Positions 25,707 through 34,271 of a DNA stretch of 64,000 nt are shown one piece after another. A program made the position numbers and the translations under genes. Every line of letters begins with the position of its first letter. The first letter of the stretch is position 1. Below the pieces are notes generated by a model. That model was given only the letters and a program-made list of their open reading frames with translations, ran no database searches and was not told the origin of the DNA. The stretch spans positions 70,477 through 134,476 of the forward strand of contig JBBQBH010000001.1 in NCBI GenBank assembly GCA_038317345.1. The letters run 5' to 3'. The DNA is from Mayfieldus sp038317345. Its GTDB lineage: Bacteria > Actinomycetota > Thermoleophilia > Solirubrobacterales > 70-9.

Positions 25707-26853
25707 CGTCGTCCTCTGGGTCCCCGTTCCTCGTTCCTCGTTCCTCGGCTGCCTCCAAGGCCACGCGCATCTCATCGTCGCGACCTGAGATCTCTCCGTC
25801 GAGCTTGCGGCGCAGAGCCTCCTCGAGCCCGTGCCCGACCGCGGGGCCCTCGGGCACTCCCCCCGCGACCAGGTCGGAGCCGTCGATCTCCAGGGTCACG
25901 TGGCGCCAATCGCGAACGTAGTCGTCTAGCCATTCAGCGCCCATCGCCCGGGCCAGGACAAGCTCCTCCGGGCGTGCGTCACGAGCCAGCTCGACCCCTT
26001 CAGAAGGACGCGAGGGCGCCGCGGCCGCCAACTCCGCCTCGCGGCCGACGGGACCGAGCGCCGCGACCAGCATCGCCCGCGGGCGGGCGGCGATCTCGCT
26101 CCAGGGCGGCTGCGCAAGCAGGGCATCGACAGCGGGCAACAGCTCCGCGGCTCCGTGGCGGGAGCGCACCAGTCCCCACTCGGCCGCCAACTGAAGGCCG
26201 CGCGCCGCCTCGGGCTCCAATGCAAGCTTCAGCAGCTCGGCCGCGCGGCGATCCGCAGACACCGAGCCAAGGTCCGCCTCTCGGAGCAGCTCGGCGGTCC
26301 GCGGCTCGAGCTCGAACCCAAGGCGCACCGCGTAGCGCGCCGCGCGCAACGCCCGGGTCGGGTCGTCGACGAAGGACCGCTGGTGCAAGACCCGAAGCAG
26401 ACCCGACTCGAGGTCGGATCGCCCCGAGTGAGGGTCGATCAGCTGCGGCTCGCCCTGAAGCGGCCAGGCGATCGCGTTGACGGTGAAGTCGCGCCGCGCC
26501 AGGTCCTCTTCGAGCGAAGCGGGCTCGACCTCGGGTAGCGCCCCCGGCGCCGGATAGGTCTCGGTGCGGGTGCTCGTGAGGTCGAGCTGCCATTCTCCGA
26601 GCTTTGTCGCGGCGGTCAGGAACCGCTCGTGCTCCAGCACTTCGCCGCCCAGGCGCCGAGCGACCGCGGCCGCGTCTCCCTCGACCGCCACATCGAGGGC
26701 GACCGGGCGCCTGTGCAACATCAGGTCGCGGACGGCGCCCCCGACCAGATACAGCGGCGCGCCGGCGGCGGCCTCGCGGAGGCGATCCAGCTCCGCTATC
26801 GCGCTGGAGACCGCGGCCGGCAGATCAGCCTCGATTCGCCTTGACGTTGGCAT
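25693..26853 (-). CDS. CCA-adding enzyme/poly(A) polymerase family protein
   Basis: A 386-residue class II nucleotidyltransferase-family protein. The head domain has YLVGGAVRDLMLHRRP, followed by VALDVAVEGDA, then ERFLTAATKLGEWQLDL, LARRDFTVNAIAWP and DDPTRALRAARYAVRLGF, as in tRNA nucleotidyltransferases. The catalytic DxD expected before VEGDA reads ALD: the first Asp is Ala at residue 52, only the second (54) remains. This may cripple metal binding, so the enzyme activity is uncertain. The C-terminal tail is acidic. It diverges from the propeller protein (33 bp) and overlaps pgeF. The position normally held by ftsZ in this cluster is occupied by this gene. Confidence 0.8.
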   Translation of the reverse strand: MPTSRRIEADLPAAVSSAIAELDRLREAAAGAPLYLVGGAVRDLMLHRRPVALDVAVEGDAAAVARRLGGEVLEHERFLTAATKLGEWQLDLTSTRTETYPAPGALPEVEPASLEEDLARRDFTVNAIAWPLQGEPQLIDPHSGRSDLESGLLRVLHQRSFVDDPTRALRAARYAVRLGFELEPRTAELLREADLGSVSADRRAAELLKLALEPEAARGLQLAAEWGLVRSRHGAAELLPAVDALLAQPPWSEIAARPRAMLVAALGPVGREAELAAAAPSRPSEGVELARDARPEELVLARAMGAEWLDDYVRDWRHVTLEIDGSDLVAGGVPEGPAVGHGLEEALRRKLDGEISGRDDEMRVALEAAEERGTRNGDPEDDDGVA

Positions 26854-26886
26854 TAACCCCTTTCCGTACCATGATCGGCTCGCCGG

Positions 26887-28374
26887 ATGCCCGACAAGCC
26901 TCCCTCAAACCGCTGGCGAAGCGCCCGCGAGAGCATCGCCAGCGGCCGCTCGCGACTGCTCGCCTTCGTACGGCGAAACAAGGTGCCGGTCGCGATCGGG
27001 TCCGCGCTTGTTGTGATCGCGCTCGCGATCGGCGCCTACGCCGCATACAAGGCACTGAGGCGACCGCCTGACGTGCACAACGCGAACGCGGCCTTCAAGC
27101 CCAAGGAGGAGAAGCCGAAGCGCACCACGGTGAACTGGCCCCTTTACGGATACAACGCGCAGCGCACCCGCTACCTGCCGGCCAAAGGGATCAAGCCGCC
27201 ATATCGAAAGCTTTGGTCCTACGGGAGCAAGCCGCTACTCGAATTCCCGCCGGTCTACGTCGACGGCACGGTCTACGGAATCGACAACAACGGCCACGTG
27301 TTCGCCCTCAACGCCGACACCGGCAAGATTCTCTGGAAGCGGCGCGTCGCCCAGCTCAACGCCTCCGGGCCGACCTACTCGCATCACCGCCTTTACGTCG
27401 TCAATCTGGTCCCGGGCCAGGTCCTCAGCCTCGACCCGAAGAATGGCCACACGGTGTGGAAGAAAGCGCTGGGGTCGCGCTCTGAGTCCTCGCCGCTCGT
27501 GGTTGGAAACCGCGTCTTCTTCGGCGATGAAGGCGGGGTCATCTATGCGGTAGACCGGCGCAACGGTCACACGATCTGGACGGCGCAGGTATGCGGAGCG
27601 GTCAAGGCGGCCCCCGCGTACCAGCACGGCATTCTCTATGCCGGCGACTATGGCGGCTGTATGAACGCGCTCAACTCACACAGCGGCAAGATCAAGTGGC
27701 AGTCGAGCTCGCAGGGGCTCGGCCTCGGCACCACCGGTGCGTTCTACTCGACTCCCGCGGTTGCGTTCGGACGCGTGTACAGCGGCAACAACGATCATCG
27801 CGTCTACAGCTTCTCGGCCAAGGACGGGACCCTCGCCTGGAGCCACTCGACCGGCAGCTACGTCTACTCGGGCCCGACCGTCGCCGACACCCCCAGCACC
27901 CCGCCGACCGTTTACATCGGCTCGATCGACGGCAACATCTACGCCCTCGACGCGAAGACGGGGGACACGCGCTGGAGTCACTCTGCCGGTGGGCCGGTGA
28001 TCGGCTCGCTGAGCGCGGTCGGAGAGACCGTCTACGTCGCCACCTTTTCTCCCAAGCAGACGAACGGCTTCGCGATGACGAACGGCCACCAGGTCTTCCA
28101 CTATGGAACCGGCGCCTACACGCCGGTGGTATCCGACGGCCGCCGCATCTATCTGACCGGCTACTCGAGCATCACAGCACTCCAACCGCTGACCAAGAGG
28201 CAGATCAAGGCGCGAGCCGAGGCGAAGAAGCAGAAGGCGGCGCACAAGCGACGGCGGCAGGTCGAACGCAGAAAGCGCCAGGCCCAAGCCAGGCAGCGAG
28301 CATCGAAGGCAAGCAAGAAGGCGCAACGGGGCAAGCCCGCCAAAGGCGGGCAGCACGGAGGGAAAGGTCCCTGA
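26887..28374 (+). CDS. Membrane-anchored PQQ-type beta-propeller protein
   Basis: A 495-residue protein with an N-terminal Arg-rich cytoplasmic part, one membrane helix (VPVAIGSALVVIALAIGAYA, residues 37-56), and an extracytoplasmic propeller of about seven repeats of the form GxIYALDxxxGxxxW, for example VFALNADTGKILWKR, IYAVDRRNGHTIW, MNALNSHSGKIKW and IYALDAKTGDTRW. These resemble PQQ/BamB-type blades, but quinoprotein active-site residues are not apparent; a scaffold or binding role is more likely than dehydrogenase. The last 60 residues are highly Lys/Arg/Gln-rich. It diverges from cca and converges with the GT39 gene after 20 bp. Confidence 0.75.
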   Translation: MPDKPPSNRWRSARESIASGRSRLLAFVRRNKVPVAIGSALVVIALAIGAYAAYKALRRPPDVHNANAAFKPKEEKPKRTTVNWPLYGYNAQRTRYLPAKGIKPPYRKLWSYGSKPLLEFPPVYVDGTVYGIDNNGHVFALNADTGKILWKRRVAQLNASGPTYSHHRLYVVNLVPGQVLSLDPKNGHTVWKKALGSRSESSPLVVGNRVFFGDEGGVIYAVDRRNGHTIWTAQVCGAVKAAPAYQHGILYAGDYGGCMNALNSHSGKIKWQSSSQGLGLGTTGAFYSTPAVAFGRVYSGNNDHRVYSFSAKDGTLAWSHSTGSYVYSGPTVADTPSTPPTVYIGSIDGNIYALDAKTGDTRWSHSAGGPVIGSLSAVGETVYVATFSPKQTNGFAMTNGHQVFHYGTGAYTPVVSDGRRIYLTGYSSITALQPLTKRQIKARAEAKKQKAAHKRRRQVERRKRQAQARQRASKASKKAQRGKPAKGGQHGGKGP

Positions 28375-28394
28375 TCACGGCCCGGCGCGAGGAG

Positions 28395-29888
28395 CTATTC
28401 GCCCGGCATGAGAACCGAGGCGACGGGGCCGCCTCCGATGAGGCGGCCCTGACGGAGGATGCGCAGTGGTACGGCGACCGGCCTGCGAGACCGAAACCGT
28501 GTCAGCGTGAAGTTCCAGGAGACCGGCTTTGACTCGACTCTTTGAAACTGGCGTGGCAGCAACCGCCGCGCGTAACGGTCGGCGTTGCTCTTCGACCCGA
28601 CCAAATCGATCTCGCGCAGCGGCGGCAGTGACCCGCTGGCACGGTGAGCATCGAGGTAGTACATCAGCGGCCAGTCGGCGAAGTAGCGCACGGCGACGAC
28701 CGCACGCTGGCCGTGCGCAGGTCCGATCGCCGCGGCCGCATTGGCGAGGTTCTCACGCTGATATTTCTGCAGTCGATCGATCTGAATCGTGAACGCGAGT
28801 CCGAGCAGGCAGAATGCCGCGGCAAGCCCGAGACCGGCGAGACCGGCCCTCCTGACCCCGAAGCCAGCGGCGAGGATCACGATCAGGGGCACGTAAACCG
28901 GCAGCATGTTGCGGCCAACCAGGTAGTCGGAACCGGCCAGGGCGAGGAGCAAAGGCGCCCCCACCCCAGCCGCCGCCACCCATAACGCTGGGAGCAAGGC
29001 CCGCCGCTCGCGACCCTCGGCGAGCAAGGCGAAGAGGCACACTGCGGCGACCGCGAGCCCCGCGGGTAGGACGAGCGGAAACGGACCCGCCAGCCGGACT
29101 CCGTGCTCGTCGCCGTTGTCGTCGCCGACCAGCTTCGCCGCCGAGCGCTCGAGTCGCTGCTCGAGCGGCTCTTTAGCGATCCAGCGCGCATGCTGGTTCG
29201 ATGCCTGATGAAGGGCGATCGGCAAAAGCAGCGCTCCGGCCGCCGCCACGCAGGCGCAGGCGATGACGACCTGCCGGCGCCGAACGGCCCGCCACAGCAT
29301 CAGGGCGCCCTCGGGCGCGACCACGAAGATGGCGAAGTAGTGGGTTGCGAGCGCCAGGGCGGAGAACAGCGCCCACCCCGCCAGCACGCCTCGACCGGGT
29401 CCTTCCTCGGGGGCTCGCAGTGCCCGCGCGAAGAACAGAAACGACAGGCAGGTGAGCAGAAAGACGAGGGAATACGCCCGGGCGTCCTGCGAGAACCAGA
29501 TCAGGAACGGATTGATGGCGACGATCGCGGCTGCAATCAGACCGACCCGCCGCGTCGTGAGCTTCGACGCCGCGAGGTAGATGACGACGATCGAAGCCGT
29601 ACCGGCGAGCGCCGACAGCGAACGGAGGCCGACCTCACCAATACCGAAGACACGTGACCAGAGCCAGGCAACGGCGTAGTAAAGCGGCGGGCTCGACTCG
29701 CTGTTCGGGACCGCCGAGAGAGTGTCGAAGAGGCTCGGGTGGAGGACCCGGACGGCGGTGACGGCCTCGTCGTAACGGTAGCTCTGCAGCCCAAGGGTGG
29801 CAAAGCGAAGGCCCCCGCCCAGCAGAACGATTGCGGCCAGCACCGCGAGCTCCGGCTGCTCGCGAAGCAGCCGGCGTGCCCTCTGCAT
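28395..29888 (-). CDS. GT39-like membrane glycosyltransferase
   Basis: A 497-residue polytopic protein of the PMT/ArnT-like GT-C class. The first periplasmic loop has YRYDEAVTAVRVL; the DE there matches the essential acidic residues of GT39/GT83 enzymes. NSESSPPLYYAVAWLW and WFSQDARAYSLVFL follow as in this family. About ten hydrophobic helices precede a ~130-residue soluble tail. Such enzymes use polyprenyl-phosphate sugars outside the membrane. It starts in an ATGA overlap with hisF, so it is coupled to a biosynthetic gene with no obvious functional link. Confidence 0.78.
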   Translation of the reverse strand: MQRARRLLREQPELAVLAAIVLLGGGLRFATLGLQSYRYDEAVTAVRVLHPSLFDTLSAVPNSESSPPLYYAVAWLWSRVFGIGEVGLRSLSALAGTASIVVIYLAASKLTTRRVGLIAAAIVAINPFLIWFSQDARAYSLVFLLTCLSFLFFARALRAPEEGPGRGVLAGWALFSALALATHYFAIFVVAPEGALMLWRAVRRRQVVIACACVAAAGALLLPIALHQASNQHARWIAKEPLEQRLERSAAKLVGDDNGDEHGVRLAGPFPLVLPAGLAVAAVCLFALLAEGRERRALLPALWVAAAGVGAPLLLALAGSDYLVGRNMLPVYVPLIVILAAGFGVRRAGLAGLGLAAAFCLLGLAFTIQIDRLQKYQRENLANAAAAIGPAHGQRAVVAVRYFADWPLMYYLDAHRASGSLPPLREIDLVGSKSNADRYARRLLPRQFQRVESKPVSWNFTLTRFRSRRPVAVPLRILRQGRLIGGGPVASVLMPGE

Positions 29889-30706
29889 CAGAGCCGCACT
29901 GGTATCCCGCGCTCGGCCAGGTGCTGCTTGGCGTCGCGCACCCGGTAGGTCCCGTAGTGAAAGATCGAGGCGCAGAGCACCGCATCGGCGCCGCCGTCGG
30001 TGATCGCCTCGGAGAGATGCCCGAGCTCACCGGCGCCGCCGGAGGCGATCACCGGCACCGGGACCGCGTCGGCGACCGCCCGGGTCAGCTCTAGGTCGTA
30101 GCCGTCGGTTGTGCCGTCACGATCCATGCTTGTCAGCAGCACCTCCCCCGCTCCGCGCTCGACCGCTTCGCGCGCCCAGGCGACCGCCTCGCGACCCTCG
30201 ACCCGCTTGCGACCCCCGTTCACATAGACGTCCCAGCTCAGGTCCCCGAACCATCCCGGCGGAGCCTCACAGCTGGGCGATGAGGTCTGCGGCCCGTCGG
30301 GCCCGGTCCGCTTGGCGTCGATCGCGATCACCACGCACTGGGTGCCGAAGGTCTCCGCCAGCTCCCCGAGCAGCTCTGGGCGATCCAGGGCAGCCGAGTT
30401 GACCGACACCTTGTCGGCGCCGGCGTCGAGCACCGCCTGCGCATCCTCGACCGATCGGATTCCACCCCCGATCGTGAACGGGATGAAGACGTTATCGGCG
30501 GTGCGCCTCGCCAGCTCGACGATCGTCTCACGGTCCTCGTGGGAGGCGGTGATGTCGAGAAAGACGAGCTCGTCGGCGCCCTCGGCGTCGTAGCGCTCGG
30601 CCAGCTCGACCGGGTCGCCTGCGTCACGCAGGCCGACGAAGTTGGTGCCCTTGACGACGCGGCCGGCGTCGACGTCGAGGCAGGGAATGACGCGCTTCAG
30701 CACCAC
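29888..30706 (-). CDS. hisF: Imidazole glycerol phosphate synthase cyclase subunit
   Basis: With HisH, makes imidazole glycerol phosphate and AICAR in histidine synthesis. LKRVIPCLDVDAGRVVKG has the first catalytic Asp (CLDV), LTSMDRDGTTDGYDLEL the second, and FTIGGGIRSVEDAQ and VIASGGAGELGHLSEA the phosphate sites. A 20-residue insert (PDGPQTSSPSCEAPPGWFG) lies after IAIDAKR. Start is a pair of GTG codons at 30706/30703. It is 19 kb from hisH and hisA, on the same strand, and overlaps the following GT39-like gene. Confidence 0.94.
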   Translation of the reverse strand: MVLKRVIPCLDVDAGRVVKGTNFVGLRDAGDPVELAERYDAEGADELVFLDITASHEDRETIVELARRTADNVFIPFTIGGGIRSVEDAQAVLDAGADKVSVNSAALDRPELLGELAETFGTQCVVIAIDAKRTGPDGPQTSSPSCEAPPGWFGDLSWDVYVNGGRKRVEGREAVAWAREAVERGAGEVLLTSMDRDGTTDGYDLELTRAVADAVPVPVIASGGAGELGHLSEAITDGGADAVLCASIFHYGTYRVRDAKQHLAERGIPVRL

Positions 30707-30753
30707 GGGACTCAGGGTAACGACGCACGTCCGGCTCCCCCGCAGGCCCTATC

Positions 30754-30786
30754 CCGGCCCGGAGGAGCTGGGCTCCCCCGGGCCGG
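30754..30786 (-). terminator. GC-rich hairpin between galM-like gene and hisF
   Basis: CCGGCCCGG and CCGGGCCGG form a perfect 9-bp stem, and the loop contains a second pairing (GGAGC with GCTCC). It lies 22 bp downstream of the secreted epimerase gene. No U-run follows, so it may act as a terminator-like hairpin or mRNA end protector; assignment is from structure only. Confidence 0.55.
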
Positions 30787-30807
30787 TCGGGGTCAGAGCA
30801 TCGCCCC

Positions 30808-32091
30808 TTACTTCTTGTGCGTGGTTCCGAACTCGTAGATCGTCGTCGAGTTGAACTTCTCGCCCGGCCGCAGCACGGTCGAGGGGAAGTTCGGGTGGTT
30901 GGGCGAGTCCGGGAAGTGCTGGGTCTCCAGCGCCAGCCCGTCGCCTTGCCGGTACTGACGACCGCTCGTGCCGTAGAGCGTCCCGTCGAGGAAATTGCCC
31001 GAGTAGAACTGAATCCCGGGCTCCGTCGTTGAGATCTTCAGCTCACGTCCGCTGGAGGGATCTCGCAGCACCGCCGCCCTTTTCAGGCTGGTATCGCCCG
31101 CCGGGCGGTTGAGCACCCAGTTGTGGTCATAGCCGCGCCCGATCACGAGCTGCGGGTCGTTCTCGCGGATGCGCTCGCCGATCGCATGGAAGCTGCCAAA
31201 GTCGAACGGCGTGCCCGCCACCGGATCGATGGCACCGGTCGGAATCAGGTTCGGGTCGTCCGGCGTATAGCGGTCGGCGTCGATTTTCAGCTGGTGATCG
31301 TAGATCGTCCCCGACCCCTCTCCAGCCAGGTTCCAGTAGGCATGGTTCGTGAGGTTGAGGACCGTAGGCGCGTCGGTGGTCGCCTTGTAGTCGATGCGCA
31401 GCCGGTTGTGCGTGTCGAGGGTGTATTCGACCTCAGTCGTCAGCGTGCCGGGATAGCCCGTCGTGCAGGGCGGAGTACTCGGCATGCTCGGCGTGCATCC
31501 CTCGGCCGCCGGGCTCGTGTACCGGAGCTTCACGCCCGCCGAGTGGTCGGTCTCGACCGGAGTGGCATCCCAGACCTTCACGTTGAACCCCTCGAAGCCT
31601 CCATGGAGGCTGTTGGGCGTGTTGTTGATGTCGAGCGAGTACTCCGTGCCGTCGAGGGTGAACCTGCCATTGGCGATGCGGTTCCCGTAGCGGCCGATGA
31701 TCGCGCCGAAGTACGGATTCGACTTCTTGTACGCGTCGCCCAGGTATCCCGCGAGGTCCTTGAAGCCAAGCGTCACGTTCGCGCGGTGCCCCTTCCGGTC
31801 CGGCGTCCAGAGCTGCTCGAGGATGCCGCCGTAGGTGAGGATCTTCGCCGTCGTGCTCCCGTTGGAGAGCGTGTAGCGGTCGATGGCCGTTCCGTCGGGC
31901 AGGGCCCCGAACGGTTCCTTGGTCACGGTGACCTCATTCGACGCATGCGCGTGCTTGTGCTTGGAATGTTTGCCTGCCTTCCCGCCGGCGAGCGCCGGGG
32001 CCGCGATGACGACAAGGGCGATCAGACCCGCCAGCGCCACTACCACCATCGATGCCCGACGGGATCCGTGATGCGAGAGTCTCTTCCTCAC
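30808..32091 (-). CDS. Secreted aldose 1-epimerase
   Basis: A 427-residue galactose-mutarotase-family enzyme interconverting alpha and beta anomers of aldoses. NLTNHAYWNLAGEGSG holds the catalytic His and LALETQHFPDSPN the catalytic Glu; IIGRYGNRIANGRF and NTPNSLHGGFEGF are also typical. Unlike cytosolic GalM it has a signal peptide (SMVVVALAGLIALVVIAAPALA) followed by a His/Lys-rich stretch, GKAGKHSKHKHAHASN. The GTG at 32091 is preceded at six bases by AAGGAGG; longer forms have no signal-peptide logic. It follows the DeoR-family gene and probably serves sugar uptake by the ABC transporter. Confidence 0.9.
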   Translation of the reverse strand: MRKRLSHHGSRRASMVVVALAGLIALVVIAAPALAGGKAGKHSKHKHAHASNEVTVTKEPFGALPDGTAIDRYTLSNGSTTAKILTYGGILEQLWTPDRKGHRANVTLGFKDLAGYLGDAYKKSNPYFGAIIGRYGNRIANGRFTLDGTEYSLDINNTPNSLHGGFEGFNVKVWDATPVETDHSAGVKLRYTSPAAEGCTPSMPSTPPCTTGYPGTLTTEVEYTLDTHNRLRIDYKATTDAPTVLNLTNHAYWNLAGEGSGTIYDHQLKIDADRYTPDDPNLIPTGAIDPVAGTPFDFGSFHAIGERIRENDPQLVIGRGYDHNWVLNRPAGDTSLKRAAVLRDPSSGRELKISTTEPGIQFYSGNFLDGTLYGTSGRQYRQGDGLALETQHFPDSPNHPNFPSTVLRPGEKFNSTTIYEFGTTHKK

Positions 32092-32097
32092 TGTGCA

Positions 32098-32104
32098 CCT
32101 CCTT
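32098..32104 (-). promoter_or_regulatory. Strong ribosome binding site of epimerase gene
   Basis: AAGGAGG on the minus strand, six bases before GTG at 32091, settles that start and removes a spurious 29-residue extension. Confidence 0.7.
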
Positions 32105-32190
32105 GTGGGTCGTGTCGTGGGTCCTTCCGCCGCACGACCGACCGATGTCGAACATGAGGGCATTACCCGCAACCACATGGTGCTTATACA

Positions 32191-32219
32191 TTCGAAAGGA
32201 GAATGTTTCTAAATCGCAA
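32191..32219 (-). promoter_or_regulatory. Possible DeoR-type operator before epimerase gene
   Basis: On the minus strand TTGCGATTT and TTTCGAATG lie 22 bp apart, about two helical turns, between the DeoR-family gene and the epimerase start. Similar boxes occur before the ABC transporter operon. Direct TTTCGTTT-like repeats are common operators for DeoR-family repressors. No binding data exist for this protein, so this is inferred. Confidence 0.35.
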
Positions 32220-32244
32220 GACAGCGGCGGAGCCGCGCCTGCGG

Positions 32245-33075
32245 TCAAACCGCGATCTGTACCTCGCAGCCGGATTCCCTCAGCGCTTCGACAACCGTCG
32301 GGTCCGCCGATTCACCGGTGATCACCATGCCCACGTCGTCGATCGGGCACAGGTGCGCGAGCTCTACATCTCCGATCTTGCTGCCATCGGCGAGCACGAT
32401 GCTTCGCCCGGCGGCCCTGATCATCCGTTTCTTCACCTCCGCCTCCGGGAGGTTCATGTTGGTGATACCGGCAGCCGGGTCGACGCCATTACATCCGAGC
32501 ATCAGGGTGTTGACCCTGATCTGGTCGAGAATCACCGTGGCCAGCGGATCGACGAGGGAATGCTGCAGCGGCCGCAGGGTGCCGCCGAGCAGGACGACGG
32601 TGATCCGGGGATTCCCCGGCTCGAGCTCCAGGGCCGTCTTCAGCCCGTTCGTGAACACGACGACGTTCTCGAGATCCGTGCGTGCGCTGAGCGCCCGCGC
32701 GGCGGCGGCGGCAGTGGTCCCCGCATCGATCAGCAGCGCATCCCCGTCGCTGACCAGCCCCGCTGCGGCCCGCCCGATCGCCACCTTCTCCTCGGCGAAG
32801 CTCGTCTCGCTCACCTCGAAGGGCCGCTCCCGCTCGGACAACGTGCGCGGGATCGCGCCGCCCCGAATCCGGTACACCTCGCCACGCGAATCGAGCACGT
32901 CGAGGTCACTGCGCACCGTCACCTCGGAGATGCCGAAGCGCTCGCTGAGCTCCCGAACGTGCAGGAAATGGCGCTCGCGGATCGCCTCGAGCATCTGGTC
33001 TCGTCGCAGGGCGGCGTCGGGCGGACGCTCGGGGACGCTCGTGGCGGGTGCCCTGTCGGCTGGCCGCTTCGCCAT
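32245..33075 (-). CDS. DeoR-family transcriptional regulator
   Basis: A sugar-responsive repressor of 276 residues. The N-terminal winged helix-turn-helix is LRRDQMLEAIRERHFLHVRE followed by LSERFGISEVTVRSDLDVLD and the wing RGEVYRIRGGAI, as in DeoR/GlpR proteins. The C-terminal effector domain has LIDAGTTAAAAARAL, VFTNGLKTALEL, VVLLGGTL and NGVDPAAGITNMNLPEAEVK, which bind phosphorylated sugars in relatives. It lies between xylA and the secreted epimerase on the same strand; the likely effector is a pentose phosphate or related intermediate, inferred from neighbours. Confidence 0.9.
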   Translation of the reverse strand: MAKRPADRAPATSVPERPPDAALRRDQMLEAIRERHFLHVRELSERFGISEVTVRSDLDVLDSRGEVYRIRGGAIPRTLSERERPFEVSETSFAEEKVAIGRAAAGLVSDGDALLIDAGTTAAAAARALSARTDLENVVVFTNGLKTALELEPGNPRITVVLLGGTLRPLQHSLVDPLATVILDQIRVNTLMLGCNGVDPAAGITNMNLPEAEVKKRMIRAAGRSIVLADGSKIGDVELAHLCPIDDVGMVITGESADPTVVEALRESGCEVQIAV

Positions 33076-33099
33076 TGCCCAGACACTCTATCCGGGGTG

Positions 33100-33114
33100 T
33101 TTCGCGTTCGAAAG
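33100..33114 (-). promoter_or_regulatory. Possible autoregulatory site upstream of DeoR-family gene
   Basis: TTTCGCGTTCGAAAG sits 25 bp before the regulator's ATG. It contains the TTCGAA core also seen before the epimerase gene. Placement suits autoregulation, but the site is short and unproven. Confidence 0.3.
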
Positions 33115-33125
33115 TACCCGCGGCG

Positions 33126-34271
33126 TCAGCGCATGCCGAGCAGCACCTCGGTGAGCAGCTGGTCGAGACGCTCGTTGGCATAGCCGCGGACCGCGAGCGC
33201 ATCGAGGCCGTCGGCCTCAGCCTTCAATACTTCTCCCTCCGCCCCGTCTGCAGGGTCGAGTGTTGGCTTGGCCAACTCGCCTGCCGAGGTCGAAGCGAGG
33301 GCCTCCTGGACTTCGGGGAGCTGATCGAAGTGTCGGGCGCGCTCCGCCAGTGCCTCGTAGGTGCGCATGCACCCCGCCGCGAACTCCCACACGCCGGCCC
33401 CATCCTCGTTGCGGTAGGGGTGGGCGTCGAAGTGACGGGGTCCGTCATAGCCCGCGCGCTCCAGGAGGCGAACGAGCAGGAACGCCTCCTTGAGGTCCTC
33501 GGCTCCGAAGCGAAAGTCCTGGTCGTAGCGCCCGATCCGCTGCGCGTTGAGGTCGATGTGGAACAGCTTTCCAGCCCAGAGCGCCTGGCCAACCGCGTGG
33601 TGAACGGAAAGGCCGGCCATCGTCTCGTGGGCGACCTCGGGGTTGACGCCCACCATCTCGGGGCGCTCCAGGGTGGTGATGAAGTGCAGCGCATGCCCGA
33701 CGGTGGGCAGGAAGATGTCGCCGCGCGGCTCGTTTGGCTTCGGCTCGATCGCGAAGCGCAGCTCGTAGCCCTGCTCGACGACGTACTCGACGAGCGTGTT
33801 GATTGCCTCGCGGTAGCGCTCCAATGCGTCCCTCGGATCTTTGGCGGCGCCGGCCTCGACACCCTCGCGACCACCCCAAAAGTCGTAGATCTCTGCCGCC
33901 AGCCGCGCACCGAGGTCGATTGCCCGCATCGCCTTGCCGATCGCCGCGCGACGCACCCCCCGATCATTGGAGGTGAAGGCTCCGTCCTTGAAAGCCGGGT
34001 GGGTGAAGAGATTGGTCGTCGCCATCCCGACGCCGAGGCCGGTCCCTTCGAGCGCCGCCTGAAACCGCGCAACGATCTTCTCGGCCTCGGCCGCGGAAGT
34101 TCCCAGGGGCACGAGATCGTTGTCGTGCAGGCTCACGCCCCAGGCGCCCAGCTCGGCGAGCTTGTGGACCGATTCCACCGGGTCCAGGGGCGCGCGGGTC
34201 GGGTCCCCGAACGGGTCGCGCCCAGGGTTGCCGACCGTCCAGAGACCGAATGTGAACCGGTGCTCAGCCAT
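33126..34271 (-). CDS. xylA: Xylose isomerase
   Basis: Interconverts D-xylose and D-xylulose. The 381-residue length and sequence match the class I actinobacterial enzyme: FTFGLWTVGNPGRDPFG, WGVSLHDNDLVP (catalytic His), FAIEPKPNEPRGDIFLPT (metal Glu), VNPEVAHETMAGL, and HIDLNAQRIGRYDQDF (metal Asp). The ATG at 34271 overlaps the oxidoreductase by 8 bp; longer starts fall inside that gene. It is the last enzyme gene in the HAD-xylB-oxidoreductase-xylA leftward operon, 50 bp from the DeoR-family regulator. Confidence 0.95.
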   Translation of the reverse strand: MAEHRFTFGLWTVGNPGRDPFGDPTRAPLDPVESVHKLAELGAWGVSLHDNDLVPLGTSAAEAEKIVARFQAALEGTGLGVGMATTNLFTHPAFKDGAFTSNDRGVRRAAIGKAMRAIDLGARLAAEIYDFWGGREGVEAGAAKDPRDALERYREAINTLVEYVVEQGYELRFAIEPKPNEPRGDIFLPTVGHALHFITTLERPEMVGVNPEVAHETMAGLSVHHAVGQALWAGKLFHIDLNAQRIGRYDQDFRFGAEDLKEAFLLVRLLERAGYDGPRHFDAHPYRNEDGAGVWEFAAGCMRTYEALAERARHFDQLPEVQEALASTSAGELAKPTLDPADGAEGEVLKAEADGLDALAVRGYANERLDQLLTEVLLGMR

